NCBI GenBank assembly: GCA_017507285.1
Contig: JAFWBF010000238.1
Coordinates: 1-10,153 of the forward strand
Reading direction: 5' to 3'
Source of the DNA: Bacteroidales bacterium
Lineage (GTDB): Bacteria; Bacteroidota; Bacteroidia; Bacteroidales; P3
DNA: 10,153 nucleotides
In this document: one piece after another, positions 5,409 through 10,153 of the stretch
Layout of the letters: every line of letters begins with the position of its first letter
Position numbering within the stretch: the stretch's first letter is position 1
Made by a program: the position numbers and the translations under genes
The notes under the pieces: model-generated
Seen by the model: only the letters and a program-made list of their open reading frames with translations
What the model was told of the DNA's origin: nothing
Database searches by the model: none

Positions 5409-7667
5409 ATGGCACAAAATAAACCAAAACAAAAGAAAGAAAAAAACAGAAAAGGCTATAAGCTGTTGTGGAAGCTATTTGCTTTATGTTGGGTGATGGT
5501 GATACTCTTTTTTGCCATGCTTTCATGGGGATGGATTGGCTTTATGCCATCGTTTGAGGAATTGGAAAATCCAAAAAGTAATCTTGCCACAGAGGTTTAT
5601 TCATCAGATGGTGAGATATTGGGATTCATCGGGGTGGAGAATCGTTCGAATGTTTATTTCTCCGACCTTTCTCCCAATTTGGTCAATGCGTTGATAGCAA
5701 CGGAAGATGTGCGTTTTTACGAGCATTCGGGTATAGATTTCCGAAGTCTGTTGCGTGTGTTGGGAAAAACAATTATAGGTGGCGACCGCGGCTCGGGCGG
5801 TGGTAGTACCATAACCCAGCAGTTGGCAAAGAATTTGTTCCCTCGTGAGCGTAAGTCGGGCTTGGGTCTTTTACATTCAAAGTTCAAAGAATGGGTAGTG
5901 GCCGTTAAGTTGGAACACAACTATTCGAAGACCGAAATATTATCGATGTATTTAAATACTGTGGATTTTGGTAGCAATTCGTTTGGCATAAAAACGGCAG
6001 CCAAAACCTTCTTTGCCAAAACTCCGGCAACCCTTACCGTAGAAGAGGCTGCCACTTTGGTGGGATTGCTTAAAGCTCCAACGTCGTACAGCCCGGTGCT
6101 TAATCCGGAAAATTCGAAGCGTAGACGCAATGTGGTAATGAGTCAGATGGTAAAAGCAGGATTCTTAACTCAAGAAGAATATGATGAAAAGAAGGAAAAG
6201 CCCATCAATATGACCAAATATTTGCCTCAAACCCACAACGATGGTACGGCTACATATCTGAGGGAGTACGTGCGTACTTATATGAAAGATTGGTGTAAGA
6301 AACATAAAAAACCTGATGGCGAATACTATGATGTACATAAGGATGGCCTAAGGGTTTATACAACCATCGACTCGCGTATGCAACGCTATGCCGAAGCTGC
6401 TGTGGCCGAACATTTGGGCAAGGACTTGCAACCGGCATTTTTTAAAGAGATGAAAGGTAGAAAGAATGCACCATTTGTAGATATAACCACCGAACAAATA
6501 GATACATATATGCGACAAGCCATGAAACAGTCTGATAGGTATCGTGCTTTGAAGGACCAGGGAATGACCGATAAGGAGATTCGTAAAGCATTTGACGAGA
6601 AGGTAAAGATGAAAGTGTTTACATGGCGTGGCGTTCGTGACACTGTCATGTCGCCGTGGGATTCGTTGCGCTACTACAAATCTTTCTTACATACAGGACT
6701 TATGTCGGTAGAGCCCGGAACGGGACATGTAAAAGCCTATGTGGGCGGTATCAACTACCGATACTTTAAATACGACAACGTAACGCAAGGCCGCCGACAA
6801 GTGGGCTCGACTTTCAAACCTTTTGTATACACAATGGCAATGCAAGACGGCTCGTTTACCCCATGTTCGCAAGTGCCAAATTCGGAAGTGTGTTTTGAAA
6901 ATGCCGATGGAACCGATTGGTGTCCGAAAAACTCGACAGATGAATGCCTAGACGAGATGGTAACTCTTAAGTGGGCGTTGGCAAACTCTGTAAACTATGT
7001 GTCGGCATACCTTATGAAGCAAGGCTCGCCGGAGGTAGTGATTGAGCTGGCTCGACGTATGGGTATAAAAGCTCCTATCGACCCCGTGCCGGCTATATGC
7101 CTCGGAACTCCCGATATATCGGTTTATGAAATGGCAGGTGCTATGGCCACATACGCCAATAAAGGCGAGTATGTAGAGCCTATAATAATTACACGGATAG
7201 AAGACAACAAAGGTATGGTGCTTGAGCGTTTTGTTCCAAGTCGAAACGAAGCTATAGACGAACAAACGGCATATATGATGATAGAGCTTATGAAAGGCGT
7301 TGTAAGCAGCGGAACAGGCGTTCGTTTGCGTTACAAATATGGTTTGAACTATCCTATAGCCGGCAAAACGGGAACCACCCAAAACAACTCCGACGGTTGG
7401 TTTATAGGTATCACTCCAAAATTGGCTACAGCCGTATGGGTAGGAGGGGAGTTACGTTCAATACATTTCCGCTCTATGGCTCTCGGCCAAGGTGCCAACG
7501 CTGCTTTGCCTATATGGGCCCTATATATGAAAAAGGTATATGACGACAAGACTATAAATTTCTACAAAGGCGATTTCAACAAACCAAGCGTGCCTTTGGA
7601 TGTAGAGCTGGATTGCGACAAATATCAAGAAGAAATTCAGTTAGGCAATGACTACTACACCTTCTGA
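5409..7667 (+). CDS. mrcA: Class A penicillin-binding protein (PBP1A), bifunctional peptidoglycan synthase
   Basis: The 752-residue enzyme polymerises lipid II and crosslinks peptidoglycan stems. A basic cytoplasmic tail (1-19) precedes one membrane helix (about 20-45). The GT51 domain follows: TEDVRFYEHSGID with catalytic Glu99, GGSTITQQLAKN (131-142), and SKFKEW with the second conserved Glu161. The transpeptidase domain holds Ser467-Thr-Phe-Lys470 (nucleophile and base), Ser527-Val-Asn529, and Lys653-Thr-Gly-Thr. All key residues are present, so both activities are expected. A linker of about 90 residues (340-430) separates the two domains. Four cysteines lie between the SxxK and SxN motifs (486, 495, 505, 513). 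The gene is last in the cluster. The 64-base gap after gldH contains no convincing promoter, and a strong terminator lies 22 bases after the stop. The symbol follows common usage for PBP1A; class A paralogues cannot be told apart by name here. Confidence 0.95.
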   Translation: MAQNKPKQKKEKNRKGYKLLWKLFALCWVMVILFFAMLSWGWIGFMPSFEELENPKSNLATEVYSSDGEILGFIGVENRSNVYFSDLSPNLVNALIATEDVRFYEHSGIDFRSLLRVLGKTIIGGDRGSGGGSTITQQLAKNLFPRERKSGLGLLHSKFKEWVVAVKLEHNYSKTEILSMYLNTVDFGSNSFGIKTAAKTFFAKTPATLTVEEAATLVGLLKAPTSYSPVLNPENSKRRRNVVMSQMVKAGFLTQEEYDEKKEKPINMTKYLPQTHNDGTATYLREYVRTYMKDWCKKHKKPDGEYYDVHKDGLRVYTTIDSRMQRYAEAAVAEHLGKDLQPAFFKEMKGRKNAPFVDITTEQIDTYMRQAMKQSDRYRALKDQGMTDKEIRKAFDEKVKMKVFTWRGVRDTVMSPWDSLRYYKSFLHTGLMSVEPGTGHVKAYVGGINYRYFKYDNVTQGRRQVGSTFKPFVYTMAMQDGSFTPCSQVPNSEVCFENADGTDWCPKNSTDECLDEMVTLKWALANSVNYVSAYLMKQGSPEVVIELARRMGIKAPIDPVPAICLGTPDISVYEMAGAMATYANKGEYVEPIIITRIEDNKGMVLERFVPSRNEAIDEQTAYMMIELMKGVVSSGTGVRLRYKYGLNYPIAGKTGTTQNNSDGWFIGITPKLATAVWVGGELRSIHFRSMALGQGANAALPIWALYMKKVYDDKTINFYKGDFNKPSVPLDVELDCDKYQEEIQLGNDYYTF

Positions 7668-7689
7668 TAGCTATCAGCTGATAAACATA

Positions 7690-7726
7690 AAAGCCCTGCA
7701 AGAAACTTGCAGGGCTTTCTTTTTTA
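7690..7726 (+). terminator. Intrinsic terminator of the holB-PBP1A cluster
   Basis: A 13-bp perfect stem (AAAGCCCTGCAAG at 7690-7702 with its complement at 7706-7718) encloses an AAA loop. It is followed by C and then a run of T to 7725. It begins 22 bases after the PBP1A stop and lies just beyond the 3' end of the oppositely oriented tRNA gene. The reverse strand also has an A/T-rich flank, so some bidirectional function is possible. Confidence 0.92.
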
Positions 7727-7732
7727 ATCTTG

Positions 7733-7806
7733 TGGAGTATAACGGAATCGAACCGTTGACCTTTTGACTGCCAGTCAAACGCTCTAGCCAACTGAGCTAA
7801 TACCCC
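7733..7806 (-). tRNA. tRNA-Ala (anticodon GGC)
   Basis: A 74-nt cloverleaf reads on the minus strand. The acceptor stem GGGGTAT pairs with ATACTCC, the D stem is GCTC/GAGC, and the anticodon stem is TTTGA/TCAAA with loop CTGGCAG. The T stem is AACGG/CCGTT with loop TTCGATT, and the discriminator base is A. Anticodon GGC reads GCC and GCU alanine codons. The third acceptor pair is G-U, the classic alanine identity element, which confirms the assignment independently of the anticodon. The 3' CCA is not encoded. The gene faces the PBP1A cluster and is separated from it by the shared terminator region. Confidence 0.97.
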
Positions 7807-7864
7807 ATCAACGTACTTTGTCTTTGTCAATAATGATGGTTAAATCTTTATCAGTTTGACGGTG

Positions 7865-7897
7865 CAAAATTACGCATTTTTTTTCAATTACAGCAAA
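7865..7897 (-). promoter_or_regulatory. Promoter of tRNA-Ala
   Basis: On the minus strand TTTG (7897-7894) is followed after 21 bases by TAATTTTG (7872-7865), an exact TAnnTTTG element. Consensus spacing in Bacteroidota is about 19 bases, and 21 is tolerated. Transcription would begin near 7858 and give a 5' leader of about 52 bases before the mature tRNA end at 7806, to be removed by RNase P. Confidence 0.65.
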
Positions 7898-7956
7898 GTT
7901 TTTTTTCTCTTTTTTCTTACTTCGCTTGTTGTAAGAGTTTTATTGGTCAAAAAAAG

Positions 7957-9426
7957 TTATTCTCTACCCTTTATAGGTACCATTTTCAGCGGTTCTTTAT
8001 ATAGGTTTTTTTCCAAATAAGCATAGTACGACATGTAATAAATATATCCGTTTCGGATTTCCACACGGTGCTCGTCCGTTACGGTGCGTAGCAGAGTTTG
8101 CTGCCGGTCTATGCTGCCGGAGTCCAAGTTTATTGCCGATACCACCCCGAGGTCGTCGCGGCTGCTGATGGCATAGGCTTCGGCATAGGAACTAACAATG
8201 GCATGGTCGCGAAGGTAAAAATAGCTAAACCACTCTTTGTTAAGCGCTATAGTGCTTATAAAATTCATGTTGCGGTCAAATTTGGTAAGTGCCATCGACG
8301 TAAGGTTAAACACATAGTAGTGCTCGCCAACCTCCACAAACGTAGGCCGGCAATAAGGCATATACCTATAGCCAAACTGCCTCATATCGTCCTTTATTTT
8401 ATACGCCTCGTCCAAAGCAGTGTTGATTATCGTGTTGGTACGCGTCCTAAACCAATCCTCATACATAGTGTCTATGTAGTACTGTTTCAGCCCCTCCATG
8501 CTGTCCTTCATCGAAGGGTCGGCAGCTATTCGGCTGCTGATAAACGCCTGCATATCATCGGCAAAATCGCCCGACAGGCAGCGGCGTTTTATAGAATTAT
8601 AGTCGGCCGTATCGCCGCGTACCACAAAGCTGTTTAACGATGCCACATACCGTAGCTGCCAATAGGCAAAATCCAACGTAAGCTCGGGCGTCAGATAAAA
8701 CACTCGCAATGTGGGCGGAATGTAAATATCCTGCTGCTGCAAAATAAGGTCGCCAACCCGTGCATCGCCAAAAGCCCAATACACAAAGCCGGCCACACAC
8801 TTCTCCGGCCCAAGCCATACCCTGCCGTCTTTGTAAAACACCCTTCGCATACAACCATAGTTCTCGTCGGCAATATAACACTCAAACAGCGAGTTGTGGT
8901 AAAAATTCTCATATTTGTATTCCACCTCCACCTGCGCCAAAAGCGAATCCTCAAGGTTGTAAACCTGCAGGTAGTCGAACCCCTCACGGCTTTCAACCAA
9001 AGTGTAAAGCAAATTGCCCACAATGTGAAAATCCATCACATTCACCTCCGGAAGGCTCACAACCGGATTGCCAATTTCGGCCTCCGAAAGCCTGACCTTC
9101 GAACTATCCGACGGGTGCATTTTTATTTCCAACCAAAGCTCCCTATTCTTGTTAAAACGCGAACGCTCAACCTTATACGTCTTTTTCAAATACTCCGGCA
9201 GCGTAAATCCAAGCCGCGTAGGTATATCATGAATGCCAAGCTCGAGGCTGAAAAAACCACTCCCATTGGTACTAACCCTCTGCCCATCGCCGGCACTAAC
9301 CGTTACATCCTTCAACCCACGGCCCGTTTGACTATCCTCAACCAGCCCGCTTACAGTAAACTTTTGGCCATAAACCATCGACGTAGCAACAATCATCGCC
9401 ACAATCAAAATCATTCTTATTTTCAT
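7957..9426 (-). CDS. Exported protein with carboxypeptidase-regulatory-like domain and possible beta-propeller body
   Basis: The 489-residue product starts MKIRMILIVAMIVATSMVYGQ, a signal peptide with likely cleavage after Gly20. An in-frame ATG at 9489 would add 21 residues ahead of this signal peptide, so 9426 is chosen; AAAAAGG precedes it. Residues about 22-105 resemble a CarboxypepD_reg-like beta-sandwich (FTVSGLVEDSQTGRGLKDVTV). The rest has short repeated strand patterns such as FHIVGNLLYTLVES, FVEVGEHYYVFNL and VEIRNGYIYYMSYY. These recall six-bladed beta-propellers common in Bacteroidota exported proteins, but I cannot confirm the blade number. No lipobox, type IX sorting domain or catalytic motif is visible. 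The gene looks richer in G+C than the central cluster. It lies upstream of tRNA-Ala on the same strand, but the tRNA has its own promoter. Confidence 0.85.
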   Translation of the reverse strand: MKIRMILIVAMIVATSMVYGQKFTVSGLVEDSQTGRGLKDVTVSAGDGQRVSTNGSGFFSLELGIHDIPTRLGFTLPEYLKKTYKVERSRFNKNRELWLEIKMHPSDSSKVRLSEAEIGNPVVSLPEVNVMDFHIVGNLLYTLVESREGFDYLQVYNLEDSLLAQVEVEYKYENFYHNSLFECYIADENYGCMRRVFYKDGRVWLGPEKCVAGFVYWAFGDARVGDLILQQQDIYIPPTLRVFYLTPELTLDFAYWQLRYVASLNSFVVRGDTADYNSIKRRCLSGDFADDMQAFISSRIAADPSMKDSMEGLKQYYIDTMYEDWFRTRTNTIINTALDEAYKIKDDMRQFGYRYMPYCRPTFVEVGEHYYVFNLTSMALTKFDRNMNFISTIALNKEWFSYFYLRDHAIVSSYAEAYAISSRDDLGVVSAINLDSGSIDRQQTLLRTVTDEHRVEIRNGYIYYMSYYAYLEKNLYKEPLKMVPIKGRE

Positions 9427-9738
9427 ACCTTTTTCTTTTTTACTTGATTTGAAAATATAACAAACGCTTCCGCAAATTGTTTCCACCAAAGCCCAACACC
9501 TTTATCCTCAGCCTATAATATCGCCCTAAACCAAACCCGAACACCACCGCTACACCACCAAACTTTCCCCTAAAACACTCTAAACAATAGACCGGAATTT
9601 TTTTTTAAACAAAGAGAAAAATACACCGAAAAACCAAAAAAACTCATCACCATTTTCCAAAAATCAATCTGTTTTTGCCCAAAAAAGAAAAATATTAGTA
9701 CTATAAATCAGTAAAATAAAAAATATTTTAGATTTTGT
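9427..9738. other. Intergenic region with strong strand asymmetry, no gene seen
   Basis: The plus strand from about 9481 to 9600 contains 46 C but only 8 G, in short CC and CCC tracts. From 9590 to 9735 the sequence becomes A/T-rich with T8 and A-rich runs. No convincing open frame, tRNA or TAnnTTTG element for the minus-strand gene is visible. The closest candidate is TATATTTT at 9459-9452, which lacks the final G and a correctly spaced -33 box. Confidence 0.6.
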
Positions 9739-9769
9739 TTTGTTATATCGGAATATTATTATATCTTTG
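9739..9769 (+). promoter_or_regulatory. Near-ideal Bacteroidota promoter driving the repeat array
   Basis: TTTG (9739-9742), a 19-base spacer, and TATCTTTG (9762-9769) match the primary sigma consensus TTTG-N19-TAnnTTTG in both boxes and in spacing. It is the best promoter in the window. Transcription should begin near 9775-9777 and run rightwards through the hairpin leader and the 44-bp repeats. Confidence 0.8.
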
Positions 9770-9774
9770 CCACA

Positions 9775-9885
9775 CGAAATGAAAATTTCGGAAGAGTGGC
9801 GAACATTGTTCGATTGAAATATTGAAAAACAGCAAGAGCAAAACGAAAAGTTTTCGAGCACAGAACGAAACAGCTTCCTTATAAA
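9775..9885 (+). other. Transcribed leader with three CGAA/TTCG hairpins
   Basis: Three short stem-loops are visible. CGAAAT-GAAA-ATTTCG (9775-9790) has a GNRA-type tetraloop at the predicted 5' end of the RNA. CGAAC-ATT-GTTCG spans 9800-9812. CGAAA-AGT-TTTCG spans 9844-9856. All use the CGAA/TTCG words that also build the repeat hairpins downstream. The sequence from about 9842 to 9872 (AACGAAAAG..., CAGAACGAAAC) loosely resembles a decayed repeat unit. The only small frame is ATG at 9779, encoding MKISEEWRTLFD, with no ribosome-binding site and almost no leader. A structured noncoding RNA or the 5' untranslated region of a gene beyond the window are the main options. Confidence 0.5.
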
Positions 9886-10153
9886 AACCTAACTATTACT
9901 ACTTTAAAACAAAATTCGTTCGACTTCCAAACCTAACAACTACTACAGTAAAACGAAATCCGTTCGACAGACGAACCTAACAACTACTACAGTAAAACGA
10001 AATCTGTTCGACAGACGAACCTAACAACTACTACAGTAAAACGAAATTCGTTCGACCGACGAACCTAACAACTACTATCGTAAAACAAAATTCGTTCGAC
10101 AGACGAACCTAACAACTACTACCGTAAAACGAAATTCGTTCGACAAACGAACC
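9886..10153 (+). repeat. 44-bp tandem repeat array with conserved hairpins, continuing past the window end
   Basis: Units begin at 9886, 9930, 9974, 10018, 10062 and 10106, with a seventh starting at 10150, so the period is exactly 44 bases without spacers. The first unit is the most diverged, as expected at an array edge. Invariant blocks are AACCTAAC (unit positions 1-8), TACTA (12-16), TAAAAC (20-25), AAAT (27-30) and GTTCGAC (33-39). GTTCG of each of units 2-6 pairs with CGAAC formed at the junction with the next unit. These five hairpins lie at 9962-9976, 10006-10020, 10050-10064, 10094-10108 and 10138-10152. The period is not a multiple of three and stops occur in the units, so it is not protein-coding. 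It is not a CRISPR, because no unique spacers separate the copies. Confidence 0.92.

Noticed and set aside
5388..5416. dif-like site around TTGTATATATTATG
   Set aside because: Similarity to the XerCD core is limited to an AT-rich TATA/TTATG string that overlaps the PBP1A start codon; the flanking arms do not match.
7915..7936. TCTTAC/GTAAGA hairpin as terminator of the 7957-9426 gene
   Set aside because: On the minus strand the stem is followed by an A run rather than a T run. The weak T tract is on the plus strand, where no gene ends. The six-base stem has a ten-base loop.
8098..9447. Plus-strand frames opposite the 7957-9426 gene
   Set aside because: They are rich in His, Pro, Arg and Cys and have no family-like motifs, while the minus-strand frame has a signal peptide and domain structure.
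9427..9489. Upstream start of the second exported protein at 9489
   Set aside because: It would add 21 residues in front of a complete signal peptide. The ATG at 9426 is preceded by AAAAAGG and begins the signal peptide directly.
9779..9817. Leader peptide MKISEEWRTLFD
   Set aside because: The ATG is within a few bases of the predicted transcription start, has no ribosome-binding site and overlaps the 5' hairpin. A 12-codon frame is expected by chance.
9886..10153. CRISPR array
   Set aside because: The copies abut with a 44-base period and the whole unit is conserved. There are no unique spacers and no cas gene in the window.

Overview
The window looks like chromosomal DNA from a member of the Bacteroidota, most likely the order Bacteroidales. 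Four things point there: a GldH lipoprotein gene; a RicT/PSP1 protein with an extended N-terminus; -7 promoter elements of the form TAnnTTTG in front of several transcription units; and weak or absent Shine-Dalgarno sequences in AT-rich DNA. No phage, transposase, CRISPR-Cas or conjugation gene is visible.

Layout. Bases 2-520 hold the 3' part of an unrecognised plus-strand gene. Bases 549-1586 (minus) encode an exported protein with a carboxypeptidase-regulatory-like beta-sandwich domain. A 490-bp intergenic region follows, with three 22-bp-spaced palindromic repeats and two further inverted repeats. From 2077 to 7667 runs a compact plus-strand cluster: DNA polymerase III delta' (holB), ricT, gldH and a class A penicillin-binding protein (PBP1A). 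It closes with a strong hairpin terminator at 7690-7726. On the minus strand lie a tRNA-Ala(GGC) with its own promoter and a second exported protein with a carboxypeptidase-regulatory-like domain (7957-9426).

The last 730 bases contain no convincing protein gene. They hold a strongly C-biased stretch, a near-ideal Bacteroidota promoter (TTTG-N19-TATCTTTG, 9739-9769), a leader of small CGAA/TTCG hairpins, and an exact-period 44-bp tandem repeat array (9886 to the window end). Each of the last five repeat junctions can form the same hairpin, and substitutions fall in its loop rather than its stem. This transcribed hairpin array is the most unusual element of the window.

How the genes fit together. 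The central cluster combines replication (the clamp-loader delta' subunit), RNA maturation (RicT, by homology to Bacillus), an envelope lipoprotein of the gliding family (GldH) and peptidoglycan synthesis (PBP1A). The holB-ricT adjacency also occurs in Bacillus subtilis, so it is an old neighbourhood. The two exported proteins flanking the cluster look like lineage-specific envelope or periplasmic proteins of unknown function.
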